Shown: positions 35,631 through 43,846 of the stretch, in pieces
Position numbering within the stretch: the stretch's first letter is position 1
How the letters are laid out: each line of letters opens with the position of its first letter
NCBI RefSeq assembly: GCF_005796105.1
Contig: NZ_VAUO01000004.1
Coordinates: forward strand, 186,001 to 250,000
From: Pseudomonas mosselii
GTDB taxonomy: Bacteria > Pseudomonadota > Gammaproteobacteria > Pseudomonadales > Pseudomonadaceae
Reading direction: 5' to 3'
Length of the DNA stretch: 64,000 nucleotides
Position numbers and translations under genes: made by a program
Notes under the pieces: model-generated
Database searches by the model: none
What the model saw: the letters and a program-made list of their open reading frames with translations, nothing else
Told to the model about the DNA's origin: nothing

Positions 35631-38182
35631 CACACAGCCTCCTCATGGGTTGGGATCAGGTGCAGCGGTACCGCAGGCCGGCGCTGGCCGCGCTCGCGGA
35701 CGAAATGCACATCGGGATCGGCGCGCTGGTCGTTGACGAAGGTGCGGAAGCGCTTGAGTTTTTCCGGGTCGCTCAAGGCATTGGCCCATTCGCATTCGTA
35801 CTGCTCGACCACGTGCTGCATCTGCGCCTCCAGCTCTGCGGCCAGGCCCAGGCTATCGTCGATCACCACCTGTTTGAGGTAATCCAACCCGCCTTCGAGA
35901 TTCTCGCGCCACACCGAGGTACGTTGCAGCTTGTCGGCGGTGCGGATGTAGAACATCAGCACGCGGTCGATCAGGCGCACCAGGGTTTCATCGTCCAGGT
36001 CGGTGGCGAACAGCTCGGCATGGCGTGGGCGCATGCCGCCGTTGCCGCACACGTAGAGGTTCCAGCCCTTGTCGGTGGCGATCACGCCAATGTCCTTGCT
36101 CTGCGCCTCGGCGCACTCGCGGGTGCAGCCGGATACCGCGAACTTGAGCTTGTGCGGCGAGCGCAGGCCCTTGTAGCGGTCCTCCAGGCGCAGGGCCATG
36201 GCCACGCTGTCTTGTACGCCATAGCGGCACCAGGTACTGCCCACGCAGGATTTTACCGTGCGCGTCGACTTGCCATAGGCGTGCCCAGTCTCGAAGCCAG
36301 CAGCGATCAACTCACCCCAGATCAATGGCAACTCGTGCAGTTGGGCGCCGAACAGGTCGATACGCTGGCCACCGGTGATCTTGGTGTAAAGGTCGTACTT
36401 CTTCGCCACTTGGCCGATCACGATCAGCTTCTCGGGGGTGATTTCACCGCCGGGAATGCGTGGCACCACCGAGTAGGTGCCGTTTTTCTGCATGTTGGCC
36501 ATGAACGTGTCGTTGGTGTCCTGCAACGGCACCAATGCCGGGTCCATGATCGGCTGGTTCCAGCACGAGGCAAGAATGTTACCCACCGCAGGCTTGCAGA
36601 TGTCGCAGCCTACATGGCCCTTGCCGTGGCGCTGGAGCAACTCGGAGAAGGTGCGGATGCCCTCCACCCGCACCAGCGCATAGAGTTCCTGGCGGGTATA
36701 GGCGAAGTGCTCGCACAGGCTCTTGTCCACGCTCACGCCGCGCGCGCTCAGCTCATGTTCGACCACCTGCTTGAGCAGCGCCGCACAACCGCCGCACCCA
36801 CTGGCAGCCTTGGTGCAGGCCTTGACCGAGGCCAGATCGCCACAGCCGCCGTCGATGGCCGCACACACCGCGCCCTTGCTGACGTTGTGACACGAGCAGA
36901 TGGTCGCGCTGTCGGGCAACGCATCGGCGCCCAGCGCTGGCGCGCCGGTGCCTTGTGGCAAGATCAGCGCAGCCGGGTCGGCGGGCAGCTTGATGCCGTT
37001 CTGGGCGTATTGCAGCAGGGTGTCGTAGTAGCTGTTATCGCCCACCAACACCGCGCCGAGCACATGCTTGCCGCTGGCATCCACCACCAGACGGCGGTAG
37101 CCGGCGCTGGCTTCGTCGATGAAGCGGTAACTGCGCGCGCCCGGCGTGGCACCATGCGCATCGCCAATCGAGCCTACATCCACGCCGAGCAGCTTGAGCT
37201 TGGTCGACATGTCCGCACCGGTGAAGGCCACAGGCGCCTCGCCCACCAGCAGCCCGGCGAGGTTGCGGGCCATGGCGTAGCCGGGGGCGACCAGGCCAAA
37301 TACGCTACCGTTCCACGATGCGCACTCACCGATGGCGAAGATCTGCGGGTCGCTGGTGGTGCAATGGTTGTCGATCACCACCCCGCCACGCGCGGCGATT
37401 TCCAGACCGCAGGCGCGGCCCAGGGCATCTTGCGGGCGGATGCCGGCGGAAAACACCACTAGGTCAGTTTCCAGGTATTCACCGCCGTCGAAGTTCATAC
37501 GGTAGCGGTAGTCTGAGCCCGTACTGATCGACTGGGTGGCGCGGGACAGGTGCACCCCCACGCCCAGCGCTTCGATCTGCGCCTTGAGCGCAGCGCCGCC
37601 TTCGGCATCCAACTGCACCGGCATCAAGCGCGGGGCGAACTCCACCACATGGGCTTCGAGCCCCAGCGACTTCAGCGCGTTGGCCGCTTCCAGCCCCAGC
37701 AGGCCACCGCCCACCACTACGCCGCGGCGCGCACTGCCAGCGGCGGCACGAATGGCATCGAGATCGTCGAGGGTGCGGTAGACCAGGCGGGCGTCGCCGG
37801 CCGAACCTTCGATCGGAGGCACGAACGGGTAGGAGCCGGTGGCCAGCACCAATTGGTCGTAGGCATAGCGGCCTTGCTCGGTGACCACCTCGCGGCGGTC
37901 GCGGTCGATCTGCGTCACCGCCTCGCCCAAGTGCAGGTGCACACCGTTATCGCCATAGAACCCTTGTTCACACAGGGCCAGGGTTTCAGCGCAGCTGCCA
38001 GTGAAGTACTCGGACAGGTGCACACGGTCGTAGGCGCGCTGGCGCTCCTCACCGAATACATGCAGCTCGAAGCGCCCCAGGGCGCCTCGTGCCACCAGTT
38101 GTTCGACGAAGTGGTGACCGACCATGCCGTTGCCGACGATGACCAGTCGCCCCCGTGGTGTGCCGTTCGCTGTTGCCTTCAT
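35630..38182 (-). CDS. nirB: assimilatory nitrite reductase large subunit
   Basis: An 850-residue NAD(P)H-nitrite reductase. Domains in order: FAD-binding (VIVGNGMVGHHF near the start), NAD-binding (GGGLLGLEAANAL, about 145-160), BFD-like 2Fe-2S domain (CSCHNVSKG...CGGC, about 425-480), and the siroheme/4Fe-4S half with CVGSTWC and CTREC (about 640-690). The start at MKATANG is set by the glycine-rich motif; upstream in-frame codons lie in the leader with its terminator. It reduces nitrite to ammonium with six electrons. Expression is controlled by the upstream sigma-54 promoter and ANTAR-type leader. Confidence 0.96.
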   Translation of the reverse strand: MKATANGTPRGRLVIVGNGMVGHHFVEQLVARGALGRFELHVFGEERQRAYDRVHLSEYFTGSCAETLALCEQGFYGDNGVHLHLGEAVTQIDRDRREVVTEQGRYAYDQLVLATGSYPFVPPIEGSAGDARLVYRTLDDLDAIRAAAGSARRGVVVGGGLLGLEAANALKSLGLEAHVVEFAPRLMPVQLDAEGGAALKAQIEALGVGVHLSRATQSISTGSDYRYRMNFDGGEYLETDLVVFSAGIRPQDALGRACGLEIAARGGVVIDNHCTTSDPQIFAIGECASWNGSVFGLVAPGYAMARNLAGLLVGEAPVAFTGADMSTKLKLLGVDVGSIGDAHGATPGARSYRFIDEASAGYRRLVVDASGKHVLGAVLVGDNSYYDTLLQYAQNGIKLPADPAALILPQGTGAPALGADALPDSATICSCHNVSKGAVCAAIDGGCGDLASVKACTKAASGCGGCAALLKQVVEHELSARGVSVDKSLCEHFAYTRQELYALVRVEGIRTFSELLQRHGKGHVGCDICKPAVGNILASCWNQPIMDPALVPLQDTNDTFMANMQKNGTYSVVPRIPGGEITPEKLIVIGQVAKKYDLYTKITGGQRIDLFGAQLHELPLIWGELIAAGFETGHAYGKSTRTVKSCVGSTWCRYGVQDSVAMALRLEDRYKGLRSPHKLKFAVSGCTRECAEAQSKDIGVIATDKGWNLYVCGNGGMRPRHAELFATDLDDETLVRLIDRVLMFYIRTADKLQRTSVWRENLEGGLDYLKQVVIDDSLGLAAELEAQMQHVVEQYECEWANALSDPEKLKRFRTFVNDQRADPDVHFVRERGQRRPAVPLHLIPTHEEAV

Positions 38183-38200
38183 AGCCGATCCTCGATCACG

Positions 38201-38242
38201 GAAAACAAAAAGGCGCCTGGAGCCGAAGCTCCAGGCGCCTTT
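38201..38242 (-). terminator. leader terminator (attenuator) of nirBD
   Basis: A perfect 15-bp stem (38209-38223 with 38228-38242), TTCG tetraloop on the minus strand, followed by TTTTGTTTT. It lies only 26 bases before the nirB start codon and downstream of the nirB promoter, so it must act as an attenuator. The 5' strand of its stem overlaps antiterminator hairpin P2. Confidence 0.92.
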
Positions 38243-38288
38243 GCCTGTACTCATCAGTGTGAGGCCCCTGGGCGATCGCCGTTGATCG
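38232..38288 (-). promoter_or_regulatory. two-hairpin ANTAR antiterminator in the nirB leader
   Basis: Minus strand: P1 is CGATC-AACGGC-GATCG (38288-38273) and P2 is CAGGC-AAAGGC-GCCTG (38247-38232). Both have perfect 5-bp stems with six-base loops carrying A at position 1 and G at position 4, the recognition pattern of ANTAR proteins. P2 overlaps the terminator stem, so binding of an ANTAR protein (NasT-like, encoded elsewhere) would prevent termination. Confidence 0.85.
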
Positions 38289-38312
38289 ATGGGGCTGTTG
38301 TAGCTGGGGTGA

Positions 38313-38329
38313 AGCAGGGAGTGTGCCAA
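38313..38329 (-). promoter_or_regulatory. sigma-54 promoter of nirBD
   Basis: The minus strand reads TTGGCACA-N4-CTGCT, matching the -24/-12 consensus YTGGCACG-N4-TTGCW with GG and GC at the correct spacing. The expected start of transcription is near 38302, about 14 bases before hairpin P1. Confidence 0.8.
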
Positions 38330-38358
38330 TTGCCCCATAAAGCGCTATCGGTGTTGGT

Positions 38359-38426
38359 TTCTTCGCGGGTAACCCGCTCCTGCAGGGCCTGCACAGCACC
38401 TGTGGGAGCGGGTTACCCGCGAAGAA
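38359..38426. repeat. REP pair between NtrC site and nirB promoter
   Basis: Perfect 22-bp arms at 38359-38380 and 38405-38426 (TTCTTCGCGGGTAACCCGCTCC and complement), 24 bases apart. Both arms are themselves palindromic at GCGGGTAACCCGC. It lies after nasA and before the nirB promoter and may end the nasA transcript. Confidence 0.85.
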
Positions 38427-38449
38427 GCCAACGTGCATTCAAGGCAAAA

Positions 38450-38466
38450 CGCACAACCTCGGTGCA
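38450..38466. promoter_or_regulatory. NtrC-type enhancer site
   Basis: GCAC-N7-GTGC dyad within CGCACAACCTCGGTGCA, matching the TGCAC-N7-GTGCA form of NtrC sites. It is about 155 bases upstream of the predicted nirB transcription start, a normal enhancer distance for a sigma-54 promoter. Confidence 0.6.
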
Positions 38467-38487
38467 CGTCTCACCAATCCAGAGCAC

Positions 38488-41400
38488 TCAATACACGTCG
38501 CGCCGATAGCGCATGTTCCTGCGCAGCCCCTCCACGTAGGCCGCCGCCGCATCGGCATCCAACGCCCCGTGCTCGGCGACCAGTTGGTGCAGCGCGGCAT
38601 CGACATCCCGGGCCATACGCTGGGCGTCGCCACACACATACACATAGGCGCCCGCCTGCAACCACTGCCACAGCTCGGCGCCGTACTCCAGCAAACGCTG
38701 CTGCACGTAGACCTTCTCGGCCTGATCGCGGGAAAACGCCGTACTCAGGCGCAGGTGCCCAGTGGCTTCCCAGGCCTGCAACTGCTCGCGGTAGTAAAAG
38801 TCGCACGCCGCCTGCTGCTCACCGAAAAACAGCCAATTGCGCCCGCTGGCCCCGCGCACCTGGCGTTCTTCGAGAAAGCCGCGAAACGGCGCGATACCGG
38901 TGCCAGGGCCAATCATGATGATCGGCGTGGCATCGTCCTCAGGCAGCTGGAAATGCCGCGACGGCTGCGCGAAGATGGCCACTGCGCTGCCCTCGGCGCG
39001 GTCGGCGAGAAACGTCGAGCACACGCCCTTGCGTTGGCCATGGCGTACGGTGGACATGGTCAGGTGCACTTGGCCAGGGTGGGCGGCGGGGCTGGAGCTG
39101 ATGGAGTACAGCCGTGGCTGCAGAGGCGGCAGCAACGTCAGCCAGCTGGCCAGCGGTAATCGTTGGGGAAAGGCGTGCAGTACGTCGGCCAGTTGCCGCC
39201 CCCACAGCCAGGCCTTGAGTTCGGCCTTGGCCTCTGGTTGCAGCAGCCGACGCAGCTCGGCGTGGTCCTGGCTAAGGGATGCCAGTTGCGCCATGTTCAC
39301 CTGGGCAATGTCCAGGTGACGCTCCAGCGCGGTCGCCAGGGGCATCGGCGCGTGCCCCTTGAGTTCGACTTCAACGTGACCATCGAAGCCCATCAACCCC
39401 AGCAGCTCTTCGACCAGCGCCGGGCAGTTGCGCGGCCACACCCCCAGGGCATCGCCGGGCCTGTAGGTAAAACCACTGTCGCCAAGGTCGAACACCAACT
39501 GGCGGGTTTCCTTGTTGGAGCCGGGGCCATTGAGCAGGCGGTTTTCCACCAGCGGCGCCAGCAGCGGCTGGCGCTTGCTGAAAGCCGCATCCGGCGCTGA
39601 CGTATCGGCGGCAGGTAGCGCGGTGCCCAGCTGCTTCGACAACTTCTCCAGCCAGCCGGCGAAGGCCTCGTCGAAGTCAGGCTCGCAATCGACCCGCTCC
39701 AGCAGACGACGGGCACCCAGCGCGTCAAGGCGCTGATCGAGCTTGCGCCCAAAACCACAGAACTGGTCGTAGCTCGAATCCCCCAATGCCAGCACGGCGT
39801 AGGGCAACGCCGCGCAGTGACTCCCCTGCTCGCCTTGCAACGCTTGCCAGAACGCCTCGCCACTGTCGGGGGCATCGCCATCGCCGAACGTACTGGCGAT
39901 CAACAGCACGCTGGCGGCTCCCTGCAACTGCGCAGGCGTAACCTCCTCCATGCTGCTGAGTTCGACGTTCAAGCCAGTGGCGCGCAGGTGTTCGGCGCAA
40001 CGCTCGGCCAAGGCTTGGCCGTTGCCCGTCTGGGAGGCCCACAGGATGCGATGGACAGGCGTTGCCGTGGCCGCCAGGGTGGCACTGCTCGGCTGTGCGA
40101 ACAGGCCAGCCAGCAGGCCATCGACGAACAGTCGTCGGCTCGGCACCAGCGGTGCGCTGGCCGGCAGGCTCGGCACCCCCTCGGCACGCGCCTGGCCCAA
40201 GCCGAGTAGAAAGCCCTGCAGGTAGTGGCGCTCCTCTTCGGCCAGCACCGGTACCGGTAGTGTATCCAGGCCAAGCAAACGGGACAGGGTGGAGGTCGGC
40301 ATAGCGGCAGGCTCCGTGGCGGGGGGCAGTTCAAGGGTTTCGATACGCTCGCCGGCAACCCGCTCCAAGGCCACCGCGCAATGCTTGAAGGCCGGTTGCA
40401 GCGACGTCGGGTCGACCGCATCGCAGGTCAGCGCATTGATCGCCAACTGCTCGCCGTACAGGTCGTTCCAGTGAAACGGCGCGAAGCAGTTACCCGCCTG
40501 CACGCGGTCGCTGAGCCGAGCGGGCAGCACGGCCTGGCCACGGCGCGAACGGATCGCCACCTGATCCTTGTCAACGATCCCCAGGCGTTTAGCGTCTTCG
40601 GGGTGTATCTCGACAAAGGGCCCCGGTTCGAGCTTGTTCAGGCTGGGCACCTTGCCGGTCTTGGTCAGGGTGTGCCACTGGTGCTGCACACGGCCAGTGT
40701 TGAGCACGAAGGGGAACGCCTCGTCTGGCAGTTCCGCAGGCGCCAGCCAGGGCCGGGCGAAAAACCGCGCCTTACCGCTTTGGGTAGGGAACGCCAGGGC
40801 GGGTACGTGGCCGTCGGCGTCACGCCACAATGTCTGGCTAACCCCGTCGTTGTGGTAGCGCAGCGGGCTGCGCTGATCCTCGCGCCCAGGTGCGCAGGGC
40901 CACTGGCGTGGCTGTTCGCGCAAGCCGGCATAGTCGATGCCGCGCAGGTCGTAGCCCGTGGCCGGGTTCCAGAAGCGCCGGATCTCATCGAACACCGCTT
41001 GCGCGTCGGGGTAGTCGAACGCTGCCTCATAGCCCATGGCACAGGCGATCTGAGCGATGATCCGCCAGTCCTCCAGGCTCTCGCCGGGAGGATCGACGGC
41101 CCGTGGCATAAGGGTCAGGTTGCGCTCGCTGTTGATCATCACGCCCTCGCCTTCGGCCCACAGTGCGGCGGGCAGGAGGATATCGGCATACCGGTTGGTC
41201 TCGCTATCAAGGAAGGCGTCCTGGCAAATCACCAGTTGTGCCTGGCGCAGGCCATCGATCACCTGCTGGCGATTGGCAACGCTAGCCACCGGATTGCTGC
41301 AGATGATCCAGCAGGCTTTGACCTCGCCGCTGTTGAGCTGCTCGAACAGCGCCACGGTGCCCTCGCCGGCTTCGCTGCGCAGGCTGCCGGCTGGCAATTG

Positions 41401-42501
41401 CCACTGTTGCTCGACGAAGGCGCGATCAGCCGCCACCTGCGCCGAACGCTGGCCCGGCAACCCCGCCCCCATGTAGCCCATTTCACGCCCGCCCATGGCG
41501 TTGGGCTGACCGGTCAGCGAGAACGGCCCGCTGCCTGGGCGGCAAATCGCCCCGGTGGCCAGGTGCAGGTTGCACAGCGCATTACTGTGCCAGGTGCCGT
41601 GGATACTCTGGTTCAGGCCCATGGTCCAGCAGCTCATCCATTCCCCGGCCTCGCCAATCAGGCGTGCGGCCTCGCGGATGGCGGCCGGCGTCAACCCAGT
41701 GATGGCGGCGACCCGCTCGGGGGTGTAGTCGGCCAGGAACGCCGGCAGGTCTTCCCAGCCTTCGGTGTGCCGGGCGATGAAACCAGGGTCGGTGTGACCG
41801 TTGGCATGCAGCAGGTGCAACAGGCCATTGAGCAACGCCAGGTCCGAGCCGGGGCGCAGTTGCAGGAACAGGTCGGCCTTGTCGGCGGTGGCGCTGCGCC
41901 GCGGGTCGACGACGATCAGCTTGGCGCCCGCCTTGAGGCGATCGAGCAGACGCAGGAACAGGATCGGGTGGCAATCAGCCATGTTCGCACCAATCACCAG
42001 GAACACCTCGGCGCGCTCGAAATCCTGGTAGCTGCCCGGCGGGCCATCGGCGCCCAACGACTGCTTGTAGCCACTGCCAGCACTGGCCATGCACAAGCGC
42101 GAGTTGGACTCGATGTGGCGGGTGCGGATAAAGCCCTTGGCCAGTTTGTTGGCCAAGTACTGCGCCTCCAACGACATCTGCCCGGACACGTACAGCGCCA
42201 CGGCATCGGGGCCATGGGTGTCGATGATCGTCCGCAGTCGATGTGCCGACTCGGCAATGGCCGCCTGCACGGCACAACGCACCGGCGGTTGCTCGCGCTC
42301 GCGGCGCACGAAGGCCTGCGCCATGCGCCCGCTGTCCAGTGGCACGTGGGCGGTCAGGCCCTTGGTGCAGAGCCGCCCACGATTGCTCGGGTGCTGCTTG
42401 TCACCGCTGACCTTCACCACCTTGCCGTCGCGTACGCTCATCACGATGCCGCACCCCACCCCGCAATACGGGCAAACGCTGCGCACCTGGCTGTTGCTCA
42501 T
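38488..42501 (-). CDS. nasA: assimilatory nitrate reductase fused to a flavoprotein reductase
   Basis: A 1337-residue fusion. The N-terminal half is a molybdopterin nitrate reductase with a 4Fe-4S site (Cys10, 13, 17, 45) and the MopB C-terminal domain ending near 650. The second half is CysJ-like: flavodoxin domain (ILWASQTGNGQALAE, near 820), FAD-binding domain and NADPH-binding domain (GPGTGIAPFRGFLEERQ near 1200), ending YRRDVY. It can thus take electrons from NADPH directly to reduce nitrate to nitrite. The start at MSNSQVR is supported by AGGAG and sits after the leader terminator. It precedes nirBD on the same strand but each has its own control region. Confidence 0.95.
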   Translation of the reverse strand: MSNSQVRSVCPYCGVGCGIVMSVRDGKVVKVSGDKQHPSNRGRLCTKGLTAHVPLDSGRMAQAFVRREREQPPVRCAVQAAIAESAHRLRTIIDTHGPDAVALYVSGQMSLEAQYLANKLAKGFIRTRHIESNSRLCMASAGSGYKQSLGADGPPGSYQDFERAEVFLVIGANMADCHPILFLRLLDRLKAGAKLIVVDPRRSATADKADLFLQLRPGSDLALLNGLLHLLHANGHTDPGFIARHTEGWEDLPAFLADYTPERVAAITGLTPAAIREAARLIGEAGEWMSCWTMGLNQSIHGTWHSNALCNLHLATGAICRPGSGPFSLTGQPNAMGGREMGYMGAGLPGQRSAQVAADRAFVEQQWQLPAGSLRSEAGEGTVALFEQLNSGEVKACWIICSNPVASVANRQQVIDGLRQAQLVICQDAFLDSETNRYADILLPAALWAEGEGVMINSERNLTLMPRAVDPPGESLEDWRIIAQIACAMGYEAAFDYPDAQAVFDEIRRFWNPATGYDLRGIDYAGLREQPRQWPCAPGREDQRSPLRYHNDGVSQTLWRDADGHVPALAFPTQSGKARFFARPWLAPAELPDEAFPFVLNTGRVQHQWHTLTKTGKVPSLNKLEPGPFVEIHPEDAKRLGIVDKDQVAIRSRRGQAVLPARLSDRVQAGNCFAPFHWNDLYGEQLAINALTCDAVDPTSLQPAFKHCAVALERVAGERIETLELPPATEPAAMPTSTLSRLLGLDTLPVPVLAEEERHYLQGFLLGLGQARAEGVPSLPASAPLVPSRRLFVDGLLAGLFAQPSSATLAATATPVHRILWASQTGNGQALAERCAEHLRATGLNVELSSMEEVTPAQLQGAASVLLIASTFGDGDAPDSGEAFWQALQGEQGSHCAALPYAVLALGDSSYDQFCGFGRKLDQRLDALGARRLLERVDCEPDFDEAFAGWLEKLSKQLGTALPAADTSAPDAAFSKRQPLLAPLVENRLLNGPGSNKETRQLVFDLGDSGFTYRPGDALGVWPRNCPALVEELLGLMGFDGHVEVELKGHAPMPLATALERHLDIAQVNMAQLASLSQDHAELRRLLQPEAKAELKAWLWGRQLADVLHAFPQRLPLASWLTLLPPLQPRLYSISSSPAAHPGQVHLTMSTVRHGQRKGVCSTFLADRAEGSAVAIFAQPSRHFQLPEDDATPIIMIGPGTGIAPFRGFLEERQVRGASGRNWLFFGEQQAACDFYYREQLQAWEATGHLRLSTAFSRDQAEKVYVQQRLLEYGAELWQWLQAGAYVYVCGDAQRMARDVDAALHQLVAEHGALDADAAAAYVEGLRRNMRYRRDVY

Positions 42502-42524
42502 CGGCGATCTCCTGCAGATGAAAA

Positions 42525-42587
42525 ACGACGAAGGCGCCGGCCACCCTGCCTGCATGCGCAAGCGGGGCAACACGGCGCCTTCGTCGT
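42525..42587 (-). terminator. leader terminator (attenuator) of nasA
   Basis: A perfect 15-bp stem (42525-42539 with 42573-42587) with a 33-base loop, followed on the minus strand by TTTTT. It lies 24 bases before the nasA start codon and downstream of the nasA sigma-54 promoter. Confidence 0.88.
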
Positions 42588-42617
42588 GATAGGAAGCGGC
42601 CATCGACGTTGATGGCC
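42571..42617 (-). promoter_or_regulatory. ANTAR-type antiterminator in the nasA leader
   Basis: P1 on the minus strand is GGCCATC-AACGTC-GATGGCC (42617-42598): a perfect 7-bp stem and a hexaloop with A1 and G4. A weaker P2 candidate at 42588-42571 (CACGAC-GAAGGC-GCCGTG) has one A-C mismatch and G at loop position 1, and overlaps the terminator stem. P1 is strong, P2 uncertain. Confidence 0.7.
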
Positions 42618-42633
42618 TGTATGCAGTCGTGCC

Positions 42634-42650
42634 AGCAAAACCTGGGCCAG
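42634..42650 (-). promoter_or_regulatory. sigma-54 promoter of nasA
   Basis: The minus strand reads CTGGCCCA-N4-TTGCT, with GG and GC correctly spaced for -24/-12 and an exact TTGCT. The predicted start is near 42622, directly before hairpin P1. An alternative TGGCACGACTGCAT just downstream has wrong spacing. Confidence 0.72.
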
Positions 42651-42653
42651 TTC

Positions 42654-42809
42654 GGCGTCGCCCACCTCTCTGGGCGCAACGCCGTGGTAGCAAGGTGTTC
42701 GGCGAGCTGCGATGCACCGAGACGGTGAGCCGCGCACCAACGGGTGGCACGCACGAGGATGACGAAGATATGCTTCGCATACGTTTCATATCATCGGATG
42801 GATTGCACC
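42654..42809. promoter_or_regulatory. nasA upstream region with NtrC-like dyads and a hairpin
   Basis: GCAC-N7-GTGA at 42714-42728 matches the NtrC dyad except one base, and GCACCAACGGGTGGCAC at 42734-42750 is a second, weaker candidate; both are about 100-120 bases upstream of the predicted nasA start. A hairpin GGCGTCGCCCA/TGGGCG..ACGCC spans 42654-42683 next to the -24 element. The same stretch is the upstream region of the divergent ParD-like gene. Confidence 0.45.
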
Positions 42810-43013
42810 ATGGGCATCGTCAAGATCTGCGACGACCTCCACGAAGACCTGCGCATCGCCAGCAGCGCCCTGTCGCGCTCGATCAACGCCCAGGCAGAGC
42901 ACTGGATTCGCATCGGCATGCTGGCCGAACTGCATCCGCAAGCCACCTACCAGGAACTGCTACGTCAGTTGCTGCGCCAGGAACAGGCCAACCTCAAGGC
43001 GTACCTGCAATGA
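42810..43013 (+). CDS. ParD-like antitoxin family protein
   Basis: A 67-residue protein of the ParD-like family (MGIVKICDDLHEDLRIASSALSRSI..., given in part), with the ribbon-helix-helix style N-terminus and a helical C-terminus (about 45-67). The ATG at 42810 is chosen over an upstream in-frame ATG at 42744 because the domain begins there. Its stop overlaps the start of the next gene (ATGA), a methionine aminopeptidase, an association seen for this family. Confidence 0.8.
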   Translation: MGIVKICDDLHEDLRIASSALSRSINAQAEHWIRIGMLAELHPQATYQELLRQLLRQEQANLKAYLQ

Positions 43014-43789
43014 GCCAGGTGATACTCAAGAACGCTGCGCAACTGGCCCTGATGCGCCACGCCGGACACTTGCTGGCCCAGGTGTTCGAGCATCTGGATG
43101 GGTTCATCCGCCACGGCGTGACCACCCTGCAGATCAACGACCGCGCCGAGGCGTTCATCGTCGATCAGCTCAAGGCTCGACCGGCCAGCAAGGGCCAGTA
43201 CGGCTTTCCCTATGCCCTGAACACCTCGGTGGACCATGTCGTCTGCCACGGCATGCCCAAGGCCGACGAGGTGCTGCGCGAGGGTTCGATCGTGAATGTC
43301 GATATCACCCTGGAACAGGGCGGCTACATTGCAGATTCATCGAAGATGTACGCCATCGGACACATCAGCGACGAGGCCCGGCGACTGGTGGATACCACCT
43401 ATGAAGCCTTGTGCAAGGGCATCGCACAGGTGCGGCCGGGGGCCACGCTGGGAGATATCGGCCACGCGATCCAAGTGCATGCCGAAGCCGCTGGCTACAG
43501 CGTGGTACGCGAATACTGCGGGCATGGCATCGGGCAGCAGATGCACGAGGCGCCCGAGGTGTTGCACTACGGCCATCCGGGTATGGGGCTGCGGCTGCAA
43601 GCGGGGATGGTGTTCACCATCGAGCCAATGATTAACCAAGGCGGGCGTGGCACCCGGGGGTTGCGCGATGGCTGGACGGTGATCACCCGTGATCGCAGCC
43701 TGTCGGCGCAGTGGGAGCATACCGTGGCGGTCACCGAGCAGGGCTATGAGGTGCTGACACGGCGCCAGGAAGAGCGCCAGCTGTGGTGA
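43010..43789 (+). CDS. map: type I methionine aminopeptidase (accessory copy)
   Basis: A 259-residue MetAP-Ia-type enzyme removing N-terminal methionine. Metal ligands are present: Asp in IVNVDITLE, Asp in IADSSKM, His in GHGIGQQMHE, Glu in FTIEPMI, and Glu in WEHTVAVTE. The essential Pseudomonas map lies beside rpsB, so this is probably a paralogue. It is translationally coupled to the ParD-like gene, a toxin-antitoxin-like layout with a housekeeping-type enzyme in the second position. Confidence 0.9.
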   Translation: MSQVILKNAAQLALMRHAGHLLAQVFEHLDGFIRHGVTTLQINDRAEAFIVDQLKARPASKGQYGFPYALNTSVDHVVCHGMPKADEVLREGSIVNVDITLEQGGYIADSSKMYAIGHISDEARRLVDTTYEALCKGIAQVRPGATLGDIGHAIQVHAEAAGYSVVREYCGHGIGQQMHEAPEVLHYGHPGMGLRLQAGMVFTIEPMINQGGRGTRGLRDGWTVITRDRSLSAQWEHTVAVTEQGYEVLTRRQEERQLW

Positions 43790-43846
43790 CAGCTTCCTTG
43801 CTTTACAATGCCCCGCCAGATCACCGGGCCCGAGGGAACACTGTTC

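Noticed and set aside
35645..37462. 605-residue open frame antisense to nirB
   Set aside because: Shadow frame; the opposite strand carries all conserved NirB motifs.
38251..38264. CTCA-CACTGA-TGAG in the nirB leader as P2
   Set aside because: Loop lacks A1/G4 and it does not overlap the terminator; CAGGC-AAAGGC-GCCTG fits both criteria.
40381..42612. 743-residue open frame antisense to nasA
   Set aside because: Shadow frame opposite nitrate reductase; no domain recognisable.
42620..42633. TGGCACGACTGCAT as sigma-54 promoter of nasA
   Set aside because: GG and GC are three bases too close; the element at 42634-42650 has the right spacing.
42654..42683. Hairpin before nasA as an ANTAR hairpin
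   Set aside because: Its six-base loop is GAGAGG, lacking A1 and G4, and it lies upstream of the predicted transcription start.
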